Shown here: piece after piece, positions 37,144-46,703 of the stretch | How positions within the stretch are numbered: the first letter of the stretch is position 1 | Layout of the letters: every line of letters begins with the position of its first letter | Assembly: GCF_030270605.1 (NCBI RefSeq) | Contig: NZ_BSYJ01000003.1 | Location: forward strand, 620,001-684,000 | Length of the DNA: 64,000 nucleotides | From: Biformimicrobium ophioploci | Lineage (GTDB): Bacteria; Pseudomonadota; Gammaproteobacteria; Pseudomonadales; Cellvibrionaceae | Direction: 5' to 3' | Position numbers and translations under genes: made by a program | The notes under the pieces: model-generated | What the model saw: the letters and a program-made list of their open reading frames with translations, nothing else | Told to the model about the DNA's origin: nothing | The model's database searches: none

Positions 37144-37875
37144 ATGAAGATTTTGGCGATAGACAGCAGTTCCGGGGCATGCTCGGTAGCACTTCTGGAT
37201 GGCGAGGCTGTTACAGAACGGTTTTCGGCCGAATTGCGCGACCATACCCGGCGCATCCTGCCCATGGTCGATGAGCTGCTGGCGGGGGCAGGGTTGAAGC
37301 TGTCAGATCTGGATGCCTTTGCCGTGGGTCGCGGACCGGGCTCCTTTACCGGTATTCGTATCGCCATCAGTTGTATTCAGGGGCTCGCCTTTGCCTGCAG
37401 TAAGCCGGTAGTCCCGGTGTCCAGCCTTGCCGCCCTGGCTCGGGGCGCACGTCGGCGCAACCTGGCGCCCGCCGATGCAGTCGTCGTGCCGGCACTCGAT
37501 GCGCGCATGCAGGAGGTTTATTGCGCGGCTTACGACGGGCAGGAACTCTCCGCTATTGCAGCAGATGGGGTGATGGCACCGGAGAGGGCCGCGGAGCTGG
37601 TTTCCCGTTTATCCGCGGAGGGCCGCCCGGTAGTCGGGGTAGGGCCCGGTTGGAATTATCCGGCGCTTTCGGCGCTGGGTTCCGATCCGCTGGCGGGTGC
37701 TGCACAGGTGCTCAGTCATGTTGATGTCGATATCCACGCGGAAGACGTGGCGCGCCTGGCTGCGGAGCTGTTTCAGGCCGGGGAGCATGTGCAGGCCGAT
37801 GCCCTGGAGCCCGCATATGTGCGCACCGAAATCAGCTGGAAGAAGCGCGAGCGTATTCGCCAGAAAGGCGATTAA
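37144..37875 (+). CDS. tsaB: tRNA threonylcarbamoyladenosine biosynthesis protein TsaB
   Basis: This 243-residue ASKHA-fold protein partners TsaD and TsaE in making t6A37 on tRNAs that read ANN codons. Motifs are ILAIDSSSGACSVAL, FAVGRGPGSFTGIRIAISCIQGLAFA and ALDARMQEVYCAAY. The ATG at 37144 follows AGGAGG; the upstream extension runs back through the terminator of the previous gene and is rejected. uppP begins 26 bp downstream. Confidence 0.95.
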   Translation: MKILAIDSSSGACSVALLDGEAVTERFSAELRDHTRRILPMVDELLAGAGLKLSDLDAFAVGRGPGSFTGIRIAISCIQGLAFACSKPVVPVSSLAALARGARRRNLAPADAVVVPALDARMQEVYCAAYDGQELSAIAADGVMAPERAAELVSRLSAEGRPVVGVGPGWNYPALSALGSDPLAGAAQVLSHVDVDIHAEDVARLAAELFQAGEHVQADALEPAYVRTEISWKKRERIRQKGD

Positions 37876-37901
37876 TCAGTATTCCCAAGAAGTAAAACAA
37901 T

Positions 37902-38699
37902 ATGGAAACCATACAAATCGTCGTGCTCGCACTGATCCAGGGGATCACCGAGTTCCTGCCGATTTCCAGCTCGGCCCACCTGATTCTGCCAAAGGAGGTG
38001 CTCGGCTGGCCGGACCAGGGGCTGGCTTTCGACGTGGCGGTACATTTTGGCTCCCTGATCGCGGTTGTGAGCTACTTTCGTCAGGATATCGTCAACCTGG
38101 TTCGCGATGGCCTGGGGGCGGCCTTCGGCGGCAAAGTAACGGATGATGGCAGGCTCGCCTGGCAGATTGTATTGGCGACGATTCCCGCCGGCCTGGTGGG
38201 CCTGTTCTTGAAGGATTTCATCGAGGAAAACACCCGCAGTGCACTGGTGATCGCTGTGACCACGGTGGTATTCGGACTGTTGCTGTGGTGGGCGGACGTC
38301 AAGGGCGCAAGGATACTGCCGATTGAGAAAGCGACATGGAAGATGGCGTTGTTGATCGGCGTGTTCCAGGCGCTGGCGTTGATTCCGGGCACTTCCCGCT
38401 CCGGTATTACCATGACCGCGGGCCTGCTGCTGGGCATGCAGCGTGATGCCGCTGCGCGATTCTCGTTCCTGATGTCGATCCCGATTATTACGCTGGGTGC
38501 GCTGCTGCTGGGTCTGGAATTACTCGAGTTGCCCGCGGTTCCCTGGAAAGAGATCCTGCTCGGCACCGTACTGTCTGGCATCAGTGCCTACCTTTGTATT
38601 CATTTCTTCCTGAGCTTTATCAATCGCATCGGGATGCTGCCATTCGTCATTTACCGGCTGGTGCTGGGCGCGGCTCTGTTCGTCCTGATCCTCTGGTAA
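37902..38699 (+). CDS. uppP: Undecaprenyl-diphosphatase (BacA/UppP)
   Basis: The 265-residue polytopic membrane phosphatase recycles the lipid carrier for peptidoglycan and O-antigen synthesis and gives bacitracin resistance. Conserved segments are [30 protein letters not shown] and [18 protein letters not shown] (catalytic loop). The length is typical (273 in E. coli). Confidence 0.97.
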   Translation: METIQIVVLALIQGITEFLPISSSAHLILPKEVLGWPDQGLAFDVAVHFGSLIAVVSYFRQDIVNLVRDGLGAAFGGKVTDDGRLAWQIVLATIPAGLVGLFLKDFIEENTRSALVIAVTTVVFGLLLWWADVKGARILPIEKATWKMALLIGVFQALALIPGTSRSGITMTAGLLLGMQRDAAARFSFLMSIPIITLGALLLGLELLELPAVPWKEILLGTVLSGISAYLCIHFFLSFINRIGMLPFVIYRLVLGAALFVLILW

Positions 38700-38734
38700 G
38701 ACAAACGGGCGGCGATACCTCAACTGGAGAACTT

Positions 38735-39619
38735 ATGTCTGTGACAGTCGCATTTATCGGTCTCGGGGTGATGGGATTCCCGATGGCGGGCTACCTGGCG
38801 AAGGCGGGGCTGGATGTACGCGTTTACAACCGCACCGCGGCACGCGCGGAAAAGTGGACACGTGAGTACGGCGGCAGCGCCTGGGCGACTCCCGCAGAAG
38901 CCGCCAGTGGCGCCGAGTTTGTATTTGCCTGTGTCGGCAATGACGACGATCTGCGCGAAGTCACACTTGGGGCGCAGGGTGCCTTTGCCGGCATGGCAGA
39001 GGGTGCGGTATTCGTCGACCACACCACCGCATCGGCAGATGTTGCACGGCAGCTGGCAATAGCGGCCGCGGAGCGCGGTATTGGCTTTCTGGACGCTCCG
39101 GTTTCCGGCGGACAGGCCGGTGCGGAAAATGGTGTGCTGACCGTGATGGTCGGCGGGGAGCAGGCCGTCTTCGATCGGGCAGAGCCCTACATCGCCCACT
39201 TCGCCCGTGCGGTCACCTTGCTTGGCCCGGTGGGCGCCGGCCAGTTGTGCAAGATGGTCAACCAGATCTGTATTGCCGGCGTGGTCCAGGGGCTCGCCGA
39301 GGCGCTGCACTTTGCCAAGGCCTCCGGACTGGATGCCGAGCAGGTAGTTGGTGTCATTTCCAAGGGAGCAGCGCAAAGCTGGCAGATGGAGAACCGCTAC
39401 CAGACCATGCTGGCAGGCGAATACGAACACGGTTTTGCCGTGGACTGGATGCGCAAGGATCTGGCCATCGTATTGCAGGAGGCCCAACGCAATGGCGCGT
39501 TACTGCCGATGACCGCACTGGTGGACCAGTTCTACAGTGAGGTACAGGCCATTGGCGGTGGGCGCTGGGATACTTCCAGCCTGCTGGCGCGGCTTGAGAA
39601 TGTACGCCGCTTCGACTGA
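38735..39619 (+). CDS. NAD(P)-dependent beta-hydroxyacid dehydrogenase
   Basis: The 294-residue enzyme belongs to the 3-hydroxyisobutyrate / tartronate semialdehyde reductase family. The dinucleotide-binding motif FIGLGVMGFPMAGYLAKAG starts at residue 7. The substrate-binding segment DAPVSGGQAGAENGVLTVMVGG and the catalytic lysine in GAGQLCKMVNQ are conserved. The exact substrate (3-hydroxyisobutyrate, 2-hydroxy-3-oxopropionate or a promiscuous aldehyde) cannot be decided. The ATG at 38735 follows TGGAGA; the frame open from 38594 overlaps uppP and is rejected. The glycosyltransferase gene begins 9 bp downstream. Confidence 0.9.
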   Translation: MSVTVAFIGLGVMGFPMAGYLAKAGLDVRVYNRTAARAEKWTREYGGSAWATPAEAASGAEFVFACVGNDDDLREVTLGAQGAFAGMAEGAVFVDHTTASADVARQLAIAAAERGIGFLDAPVSGGQAGAENGVLTVMVGGEQAVFDRAEPYIAHFARAVTLLGPVGAGQLCKMVNQICIAGVVQGLAEALHFAKASGLDAEQVVGVISKGAAQSWQMENRYQTMLAGEYEHGFAVDWMRKDLAIVLQEAQRNGALLPMTALVDQFYSEVQAIGGGRWDTSSLLARLENVRRFD

Positions 39620-39628
39620 CCACCGCAG

Positions 39629-40759
39629 ATGAAGGTGCTGCTGCTTTCGGCCTATGACGCCGCCAGCCACAAGCGCTGGCGCGAGGCGCTGGTAGCGCAC
39701 CTGAGTGACTGGGAATTTACCTGCCTTGCATTGCCGCCGCGCTATTTCAGCTGGCGCGTGCGCGGCAACAGCCTGTCCTGGGCATTCGGGCCGGAGCGCG
39801 CCTTGTTGGAGCAGCCATGGGACCTGCTGCTGGCTACTTCCATGGTGGACCTGAGCGGCTTGCGCGGACTGGTACCGGCGCTTGCGCGTGTTCCCGCGGC
39901 GGTCTATTTCCACGAAAACCAGTTTGCGTATCCGGAGAGCGGGCGCGAGTACGGATCCGTGGAGCCGAAACTCCTCAATATCTACAACGCACTGGCCGCC
40001 GATCTGGTGCTGTTCAATTCCCGCTACAACCGCGACACCCTGCTGCATGGTGCGCAGGCGCTACTCGGCAAATTGCCGGATGCGGTGCCGCCAGGACTCA
40101 ATGAGACAATTGCAGCGAACTCCAGCATCCTGCCGGTTCCGCTTGAGGACACGCATTTTGAACGGTCTGTAAAGGCCGCGCGAGGCCGGATGCCGGAAGT
40201 GGTGTGGAACCATCGCTGGGAGTTCGATAAAGGCCCGGATGTCCTGCTGGAGGCCCTCAGGGGCTGCGTTGCACGGGGCACCCGTTTTCGGCTGCACCTT
40301 GTGGGGGAGCAATTCCGCAGGCAGCCACAGGCGTTTGCGGAAATTGAAGCGTTGCTGCGGGTTCCAGGCTGCCCCGTAGTCGCGGGGGAGTGGGGATTTA
40401 TGCCGTCCAGAGAGGCTTACCACGCGCTGCTCGACCGGTGCGATGCGGTGCTCTCCACTGCCCGACACGATTTTCAGGGGCTGGCGCTGCTCGAGGCCGC
40501 GGCACGGGGCTGCCTGCCGCTGGCCCCAGCGGATCTCGCCTATCCGGAGTGGTTCGGTAAGGCTTACCTGGCAGACTGGGGCTTCGTTCCAACACCGGGA
40601 CGTAAAGGTGTGCAGGAAGAGGGCAGGGCCCTTGCGGGGCGCCTGCAGCAGCTGGTGAGTCGCTGGCACAACGATAGCTTGCCCGAGCCACCGGATGTCA
40701 GTGACCTTTCCTGGCAAAAGCTGGGGCACTGTTACCGGCAGGTGCTGCAGTCGGTTTAG
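39629..40759 (+). CDS. GTDC1/QTMAN-like glycosyltransferase (DUF3524), putative tRNA-queuosine mannosyltransferase
   Basis: The 376-residue GT4-fold enzyme begins MKVLLLSAYDAASHKRW and continues with PPRYFSWRVRGNSLSW, VYFHENQFAYP, YNALAADLVLFNSRYNRD, WNHRWEFDKGPD and LSTARHDFQGLALLEAAA. This pattern is characteristic of the DUF3524 family, whose vertebrate member (GTDC1) was identified as the enzyme mannosylating queuosine in tRNA-Asp. Bacterial members are common in marine gammaproteobacteria, and their substrate is less certain. It lies between a dehydrogenase gene and trpS. No queuosine synthesis gene is in this window. It is probably cytoplasmic, as no signal or membrane segment is seen. 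Confidence 0.82.
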   Translation: MKVLLLSAYDAASHKRWREALVAHLSDWEFTCLALPPRYFSWRVRGNSLSWAFGPERALLEQPWDLLLATSMVDLSGLRGLVPALARVPAAVYFHENQFAYPESGREYGSVEPKLLNIYNALAADLVLFNSRYNRDTLLHGAQALLGKLPDAVPPGLNETIAANSSILPVPLEDTHFERSVKAARGRMPEVVWNHRWEFDKGPDVLLEALRGCVARGTRFRLHLVGEQFRRQPQAFAEIEALLRVPGCPVVAGEWGFMPSREAYHALLDRCDAVLSTARHDFQGLALLEAAARGCLPLAPADLAYPEWFGKAYLADWGFVPTPGRKGVQEEGRALAGRLQQLVSRWHNDSLPEPPDVSDLSWQKLGHCYRQVLQSV

Positions 40760-40835
40760 GCCCGGCGCCATACCCCAAAACGGCTGAAGCGGTTATCATA
40801 GCGGCCCATTTTGTCAGGCAGTTAAACGAAGCAAC

Positions 40836-41843
40836 ATGAGCAAACAGCGGGTTCTTACCGGAATTACCACCACGGGCACGCCGCACCTGGGCAACTACGT
40901 CGGCGCAATTCGCCCGGCGATCGAGGCCAGCAAGGATAGCGATAACGAGTCTTTCTACTTCCTCGCCGACTTCCACGCGCTGATCAAGTGCCAGGACCCG
41001 GCGCTGGTGCACCAGTCCACGCGCGAAATTGCTGCGACCTGGCTGGCCCTTGGGCTGGATACCGATAAATCGGTTTTCTACCGCCAGTCCGATATTCCGG
41101 AAATTCCCGAACTGACCTGGCTGCTGACCTGCATGACGGCCAAGGGCCTGATGAACCGTGCCCACGCTTACAAGGCCGCAGTGGATGCCAATCGCGAGGC
41201 CGGTGAAGATCCCGACTACGGCGTCACCATGGGCCTTTACAGCTATCCGGTACTGATGGCGGCGGACATCCTGATGTTCAATGCCAACCGCGTGCCGGTG
41301 GGCAAGGACCAGATCCAGCACGTGGAAATGGCCCGCGACGTGGCACAGCGCTTCAACCACCACTACGGCGAGCACTTCGAGCTGCCGGAAGCGGTGGTGG
41401 ATGACAATGTCGCGGTGCTGCAGGGCCTTGACGGCCGCAAGATGAGCAAGAGCTACGGCAATACCATTCCGCTGTTCCTGCCGGAGAAAAAGCTCAAGAA
41501 ACACATCAACAAGATCAAGACCAACTTGCTGGAGCCGGGTGAACCGAAAGACCCGGATACCTCCACCGTGTTCCAGGTCTGGCAGGCGTTCGCCACGCCG
41601 GAGCAGACTGCCGAAATGCGCCAGGCATTCCTCGACGGTATCGCCTGGGGCGAGGCCAAGAAGCAACTGTTTGAACTGGTAAACGGCCAGGTAGCCGAAG
41701 CACGCGAGCGCTATGAGACGCTGCTGGCCTCGCCGGCAACGATCGAGGAAGAGCTGCAGAAGGGTGCCGAGAAGGCGCGTGCGATTTCCCGGCCGTTCCT
41801 GGAGAAGCTGCGCGAAGCCGTGGGTATCTACAAAATCAGCTGA
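40836..41843 (+). CDS. trpS: Tryptophanyl-tRNA synthetase
   Basis: This 335-residue class I aminoacyl-tRNA synthetase has the HIGH-like motif in [17 protein letters not shown] and the KMSKS motif intact ([15 protein letters not shown]). Other family motifs are [17 protein letters not shown] and [20 protein letters not shown]. The length matches E. coli TrpS (334). A bidirectional terminator follows. Confidence 0.98.
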   Translation: MSKQRVLTGITTTGTPHLGNYVGAIRPAIEASKDSDNESFYFLADFHALIKCQDPALVHQSTREIAATWLALGLDTDKSVFYRQSDIPEIPELTWLLTCMTAKGLMNRAHAYKAAVDANREAGEDPDYGVTMGLYSYPVLMAADILMFNANRVPVGKDQIQHVEMARDVAQRFNHHYGEHFELPEAVVDDNVAVLQGLDGRKMSKSYGNTIPLFLPEKKLKKHINKIKTNLLEPGEPKDPDTSTVFQVWQAFATPEQTAEMRQAFLDGIAWGEAKKQLFELVNGQVAEARERYETLLASPATIEEELQKGAEKARAISRPFLEKLREAVGIYKIS

Positions 41844-41869
41844 AAACGTTCGGCTTGATTAGATAAGCG

Positions 41870-41895
41870 AAAAAGGGCCCTGCGGGCCCTTTTTT
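41870..41895. terminator. Bidirectional terminator between trpS and the M20 amidohydrolase gene
   Basis: AGGGCCC (41874-41880) / GGGCCCT (41884-41890) with a TGC loop is flanked by an A-run before and a T-run after, so it can work for both converging genes. The minus-strand gene's stop codon lies directly beside it. Confidence 0.92.
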
Positions 41896-41896
41896 G

Positions 41897-43201
41897 TTAG
41901 TTACCTTCCATGTAATCCAGCGTCAGCTCTGCCATCAACCTGACCCCCAGCTCCAGCCCGCTCTCGTCGATATAGAAATCCGGTGTGTGGTGCGGTGGCG
42001 CATCAGCGCGGTCTTTGCCCGGGGTCAGTCCACCGAGGAAGAAGTACAGGCCCGGCACCTTTTCCTGGAAGAAGGAGAAGTCCTCCGCACCGGTAATCGC
42101 ATCGATCTGCAGAACATTGTCCTGGCCGGCTACCCGCTCCAGAGTGGGCAGCATCTGAGCCGTCAGTTGCGGCTCGTTGTAGGTAACGGGATAACGCGTG
42201 GTGTGGGGCAGGTTGACTTCAACCGTTGCATTGTTTGCTTCGGCAACGGACGTGGCGATCTTGCGCACACGCTCATGCACCGTCTCGCGCATACCCTTGT
42301 CGAGGGTGCGGATGGTGCCCAGCATTTCCACCGATTCCGGGATGATATTGGAGCGTACGCCGCCATGAATGCTGCCCACGGTAACGACGGCGGCATTCTG
42401 GGTCAGGGGCATATTGCGGCTCACGATGGTCTGCAGGGAATTGATGATCTGCGCAGACGTCACGATCGGGTCGACACCGGTCCACGGTGTGGAGCCGTGG
42501 GTCTGTTTCCCCTTGACCTCGATGCGGAAGTTATCGACTGCCGCCATGATCCCGCCAGAGCGGTATTCGACCTGGCCAACCGGGGTGTCGGACGAGATAT
42601 GCAGGCCAAAGATAACGTCCACGGTGGGCTTCTGCAGAACCCCTTGCTTCACCATCAACTCGGCACCGCCTTCCTCGCCTTTCGGCGCGCCTTCTTCGGC
42701 AGGCTGGAAAATGAACTTCACAGTGCCGCGCAGCTGGTCTTTCATCTGGCTGAGCACCTCTGCGGCCCCCATCAGGATGGCAACGTGGGTGTCGTGGCCG
42801 CAGGCGTGGCTCACAGGCACCATTGCGCCGTTGTATTCAGCCGTGGCCCTTGAGGCGAAGGGCAGGTCGACGCGCTCTTTTACCGGCAGCGCGTCCATAT
42901 CCGCGCGCAGGGCAACCACCGGTCCTGGTTTGCCGCCTTTCAGCAGGCCTACGACACCGGTGTGTGCGACCCCTGTCTGGACTTCTAAGCCAAGCTTTTC
43001 AAGATGGCCAGCGATCATCTCCGCGGTCTTGAATTCACGGTTACTGAGTTCCGGGTTCTGGTGGATATGTCGGCGCCACTCGATGACTTTCGGCTCGACG
43101 GCTTTGGATAGCTCCGCGATCTGTGGCCGGGTTTCAGCGAAGGCCGGCAGGCAGGAGGCGGCACTGATACCACAGATCAGAAGCTTGCGTAATGCATGCA
43201 T
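41897..43201 (-). CDS. Exported M20 family amidohydrolase (hippurate hydrolase-like)
   Basis: The 434-residue metallo-amidohydrolase of the M20D group (hippurate hydrolase, N-acyl-amino-acid and IAA-amino acid hydrolases) has a signal peptide (MHALRKLLICGISAASCLPAFA). Metal ligands are visible in HACGHDTH, FQPAEEG and GLHISSDTP. Other family motifs are RRHIHQNPELSNREF, VVALRADMDALPV and GAEDFSFF. A periplasmic location suggests scavenging of N-acylated or aryl-conjugated amino acids. The start was set at 43201; the frame stays open to 43495 but that part overlaps the DUF2058 gene in another frame. Confidence 0.93.
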   Translation of the reverse strand: MHALRKLLICGISAASCLPAFAETRPQIAELSKAVEPKVIEWRRHIHQNPELSNREFKTAEMIAGHLEKLGLEVQTGVAHTGVVGLLKGGKPGPVVALRADMDALPVKERVDLPFASRATAEYNGAMVPVSHACGHDTHVAILMGAAEVLSQMKDQLRGTVKFIFQPAEEGAPKGEEGGAELMVKQGVLQKPTVDVIFGLHISSDTPVGQVEYRSGGIMAAVDNFRIEVKGKQTHGSTPWTGVDPIVTSAQIINSLQTIVSRNMPLTQNAAVVTVGSIHGGVRSNIIPESVEMLGTIRTLDKGMRETVHERVRKIATSVAEANNATVEVNLPHTTRYPVTYNEPQLTAQMLPTLERVAGQDNVLQIDAITGAEDFSFFQEKVPGLYFFLGGLTPGKDRADAPPHHTPDFYIDESGLELGVRLMAELTLDYMEGN

Positions 43202-43262
43202 TTGAAGGTCCCCAAGACAATTTTTCTGGTTTGTTATTTTTGAATTCGGACGATCCTCGAGG

Positions 43263-43796
43263 TTACCACATGAGGTCGTCCGGGATCTGGAAGTCTGCGT
43301 AGGGGTCGTCCTCTTCAGTCGCCTGCTCCTTGGCAATACTGATAATGCGGGACTCGTCTCGCAGGGCAATTTTTTCCGCGACCGGGCGCGGCACCAGCTC
43401 ATAGCGGTCGCCCTGTTTGACGATGGCCAGACGACCGTCACTGATGTGCTTCGCCACGGTGTCGGATACGTAGATCTTCTTGATCTTGGTGCCATCGGCG
43501 AAGTTGAAAGCGGTTTCGCCCTGTTGAGCGACTTTGTTGACCTCGATCAACTGCTTGATCTGCGCATTGATGGCCTTGCGCTCCGCCTTGGCGTTCTGCT
43601 CGGCGGCCATTTCTCGGTTGCGCGCTGCGGCCTGCTCTTTGGCCTCCCGCGCGGCGACCTTGATCTCGTCCTCGACCACAGATTTGCTCTTGTGCGCGGC
43701 ACGGGTGGCTTTGGTCTTTTCTTTCTTGGCCTTGGTGACAGCTTTCTTGTCGACCAGGCCGGCCTTGAGAAGCTGATCCTGCAGTGACTTCGACAC
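43263..43796 (-). CDS. DUF2058 family protein (YaiL-like)
   Basis: The 177-residue protein begins MSKSLQDQLLKAGLVDKKAVTKAKKEK, followed by a long charged helix (about 20-85) and a small C-terminal domain with FNFADGTKIKKIYVSD and GDRYELVPRPVAEKIALRDES. These are the family hallmarks. It is called a nucleoprotein/polynucleotide accessory enzyme in some databases, but the function is not established. It is expressed divergently from the helicase gene. Confidence 0.88.
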   Translation of the reverse strand: MSKSLQDQLLKAGLVDKKAVTKAKKEKTKATRAAHKSKSVVEDEIKVAAREAKEQAAARNREMAAEQNAKAERKAINAQIKQLIEVNKVAQQGETAFNFADGTKIKKIYVSDTVAKHISDGRLAIVKQGDRYELVPRPVAEKIALRDESRIISIAKEQATEEDDPYADFQIPDDLMW

Positions 43797-43959
43797 GGTG
43801 TTCCTCGTTTACGCTGACGTTTGGCTGGATTCCAATCCTGTTACGCGGCCCGGGCGTGCCGCGTAACAGGGCAAAGAAGCTCGGACTTGTGGCCCTGCGG
43901 CCATACAATTGCGCGATGCCCTGATAGAATCCGCCCAAATTCGGTTAAGTTGTTACTCT

Positions 43960-45345
43960 ATGCGCGAGAATAATTCCTCTGACAGCAAAATTCACACTTT
44001 TTCCGGTCTGGACCTGCCCAAACCGGTCAGTCGGGCGCTGGAGCAACAGCAACTGGAAGAAATGACACCGGTGCAGCAGCAGGCGATCCCGCAGGTGCGC
44101 ACTGGCGGGGACCTGATGGTCGCCGCGGCAACCGGCAGCGGCAAGACGCTGGCGTTTGCCGTTCCCATTGTGCAGGCCATGCTGGAGAAACCAGCCCCCA
44201 ACACCAGTACCCGGGCACTGATCCTGGCGCCGACACGGGAGCTGGCGCGCCAGTTGCACAAGCAGTTTGACCTCCTCACCCAGTCCAGCCGTGTGGAAGT
44301 GGGTGCGATTACCGGCGGCGCCGTGTTCAAGTACCAGAAGGCCATGCTGCGCAAGAACCCGGAAATCGTGATCGCGACACCGGGGCGCATCCTTGAGCAC
44401 GTGCAGAAGGGCAGTGCCGATATGGGCGATCTGGAGTTCCTGGTGCTGGATGAGGCCGACCGTATGCTGGACCTGGGCCTCGGTGATGAGGTGCTGGAAC
44501 TGGCCGGGGCCTGTAACCCCGGGCGGCAGACCCTGCTGTTCTCTGCAACGCTCAGGCGCGGCGCGATCACGGAGCTTGCCGGCAAGCTTATGCAGCAACC
44601 GCAAATGCTGGAGGTAGACTCGGCCCATACGGCGCACAAGGCCATTACACAACAGTATTGCACTGTGGACGACGACAGCCACAAGGCGCGCCTGTTGACC
44701 TGGCTGCTGGCGCATGAGCCGGCGGACAAGGTAGTGATCTTCTGCAATACCCGTGCGCGGGTGGAGGCACTGGGCGAGGTGCTGGGGCACCACAACCTGG
44801 ATTCCGTCATCCTGCATGGTGACCTGACCCAGGATGAGCGCAACGAAGTCACGCATCGCTTCCGCCTCGGCCGCGCCAAGATCCTGCTTGCCACTGATGT
44901 GGCCGCGCGTGGTCTGGATATCAAGGGCGTGGACCTGGTGGTGAACTACGATATGGCGCAGAGCCCGGATGACTATGTGCACCGTATCGGCCGCACGGGA
45001 CGCGCCGGCGAAGAGGGTCTGGCGGTATCCCTGATTGCGCGCAGTGACTGGCGCCGCAAGGGCGCCGTGGAGAAGTTCCTCGATATGGGCATGGAGCAGC
45101 GGGTGATCAAGGGGCTGCAGGGCAAGTACCGTGGCGAGCGTCCGCCGGAAAGCAGGCAGGCGCCGAGCCCCTGGGACAAAAGCGCGAAAAAGCCAGCGGG
45201 CAAAAAGCCCGGCGCAGGCAGGCCGCACAAGAAGCCTGCGGCCGGCAAGCGCCCCGGGGGCAAGGGGCAGGCCGGCAAGGGCCTGGGTGGCCGTTTCGGG
45301 GACGGCAGCGCGCCGCTGACGATTAAACCCCGAAAAAAAGATTAG
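43960..45345 (+). CDS. DEAD-box ATP-dependent RNA helicase (SrmB-like)
   Basis: The 461-residue helicase has all core motifs: Q motif (FSGLDLP..VSRALEQQQLEEMTPVQQQAIP), I AATGSGKT, Ia PTRELARQ, Ib TPGR, II VLDEADRMLD, III FSAT, IV VIFCNTR, V ATDVAARGLD and VI HRIGRTGRAG. The C-terminal 70 residues are a Lys/Gly/Pro-rich RNA-binding tail. The TGGAVFKYQ segment and general layout are closest to SrmB, an early 50S assembly helicase. The paralogue cannot be fixed with certainty. The start is the ATG at 43960; the extension to 43909 lacks support. Confidence 0.92.
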   Translation: MRENNSSDSKIHTFSGLDLPKPVSRALEQQQLEEMTPVQQQAIPQVRTGGDLMVAAATGSGKTLAFAVPIVQAMLEKPAPNTSTRALILAPTRELARQLHKQFDLLTQSSRVEVGAITGGAVFKYQKAMLRKNPEIVIATPGRILEHVQKGSADMGDLEFLVLDEADRMLDLGLGDEVLELAGACNPGRQTLLFSATLRRGAITELAGKLMQQPQMLEVDSAHTAHKAITQQYCTVDDDSHKARLLTWLLAHEPADKVVIFCNTRARVEALGEVLGHHNLDSVILHGDLTQDERNEVTHRFRLGRAKILLATDVAARGLDIKGVDLVVNYDMAQSPDDYVHRIGRTGRAGEEGLAVSLIARSDWRRKGAVEKFLDMGMEQRVIKGLQGKYRGERPPESRQAPSPWDKSAKKPAGKKPGAGRPHKKPAAGKRPGGKGQAGKGLGGRFGDGSAPLTIKPRKKD

Positions 45346-45363
45346 CGCCCCAATCAGATTTGT

Positions 45364-46632
45364 TCAGGCGAGTAACTCGGCCATCGCGCTGGTGATCTTG
45401 CGTAACTCCTGCGGCTGCATCACATAGGGCGGCATGGTGTAGACCAGCTTGCCGAACGGGCGCAGCCATACACCGCGATCCACCAGCTGTTGCTGGATTT
45501 TCGCCATTACCACCGGCTCGTGCATCTCCACCACACCAATGGCGCCAAGTGCGCGCACATTCGCGACGCGGGGGGAGTCAACCAGCGGCGCAAGCTCCTG
45601 TTTGAGCTGGCTCTCCAGCGCCGCAACGCGTTCCTGCCACGGGCCTTGCATCAGCAGGTCGATACTGGCATTGGCAACAGCGCAGGCCAGCGGGTTACCC
45701 ATAAACGTTGGCCCGTGCATGAATACGCCGGCTTCACCCCGGCAGATACCGTCTGCCACCCGCTCTGTACAAAGCGTGGCGGCGAGTGTCATATAGCCAC
45801 CGGTCAGGGCCTTTCCAAGGCACATAATATCTGGCGAGATCCCAGCGTGTTCGCAGGCAAACAGTTTGCCGGTGCGGCCAAAGCCCGTGGCAATCTCGTC
45901 CGCGATCAACAGCACATCGTACTCATCGCAGAGGCTGCGCACGCGGGCAAGGTATTCGGCGCTGTAAAAGCGCATACCGCCGGCGCCCTGTACGATGGGT
46001 TCAAGGATGACCGCTGCAATTTCCCCGTGGCGTTTCCGCAGGAGCTGCGTAATTTCCTCTAGATGCTGTTCCTCACAGGTCTCACCGAACTGGCATTCCG
46101 GGGCTGCAACGAACAGGTGTTGCGGCAGGTTATTCGCAAATAGATGATGCATCCCGGTAATCGGGTCGCACACGCTCATGGCGCCGAACGTATCGCCGTG
46201 GTAGCCGTTGCGCAGCGCCAGCATTTTGCTCTTTTCAGGCTTGCCCTGAGAATGCCAGTACTGCAGCGCCATTTTGATCGCCACTTCGACGGATACTGAG
46301 CCGGAGTCCGCCAGAAAGACTTTCTGCAACGGAGCGGGAGTAATCTCTACCAGCTTGCGACAGAGCTCCACTGCCGGCTCGTGGGTGATGCCTCCGAACA
46401 TGACATGTGCCATTTTTCCAAGCTGTTGCTCGGCCGCGCGGTTCAGCTCCGGCACATTGTACCCATGCAGGGTGCACCACCAGGAGGACATGCCGTCCAC
46501 CAGCTTGCGGCCATCTTCGAGCTGCAGGTGCACGCCCTCCGCGCTGGCGACGGGGTACACCGGCGGGGCGGAGAGTACGGAGCTGTACGGATGCCAGATA
46601 TGCTGGCGGTCAAAATCTAAATCTACGGTCAT
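45364..46632 (-). CDS. bioA: Adenosylmethionine-8-amino-7-oxononanoate aminotransferase
   Basis: This 422-residue class III PLP aminotransferase catalyses the third step of biotin synthesis using S-adenosylmethionine as amino donor. Motifs are HIWHPYSSVLS, DGMSSWWCTLHGYNVPELN, FLADSGSVSVEVAIKMALQYW, RNGYHGDTFGAMSVCDP, LIADEIATGFGRTGKLFACE and the PLP lysine in LGKALTGGYMTLAAT. The tail motif (LRPFGKLVYTMPPYVM) is also typical. No other biotin gene is nearby, so it stands alone, as often in this group. Confidence 0.97.
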   Translation of the reverse strand: MTVDLDFDRQHIWHPYSSVLSAPPVYPVASAEGVHLQLEDGRKLVDGMSSWWCTLHGYNVPELNRAAEQQLGKMAHVMFGGITHEPAVELCRKLVEITPAPLQKVFLADSGSVSVEVAIKMALQYWHSQGKPEKSKMLALRNGYHGDTFGAMSVCDPITGMHHLFANNLPQHLFVAAPECQFGETCEEQHLEEITQLLRKRHGEIAAVILEPIVQGAGGMRFYSAEYLARVRSLCDEYDVLLIADEIATGFGRTGKLFACEHAGISPDIMCLGKALTGGYMTLAATLCTERVADGICRGEAGVFMHGPTFMGNPLACAVANASIDLLMQGPWQERVAALESQLKQELAPLVDSPRVANVRALGAIGVVEMHEPVVMAKIQQQLVDRGVWLRPFGKLVYTMPPYVMQPQELRKITSAMAELLA

Positions 46633-46703
46633 CAGTTTCTGGCAGGCGGTCTTGCCTGTGCTTTGAGCTCTGCAGTTATCTGTATCTGTAATCTATCCCG
46701 GCA

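Noticed and set aside
43945-45228. 427-codon minus-strand frame opposite the DEAD-box helicase gene
   Set aside because: It is antisense to a complete helicase with all motifs and has no supporting start or domain.
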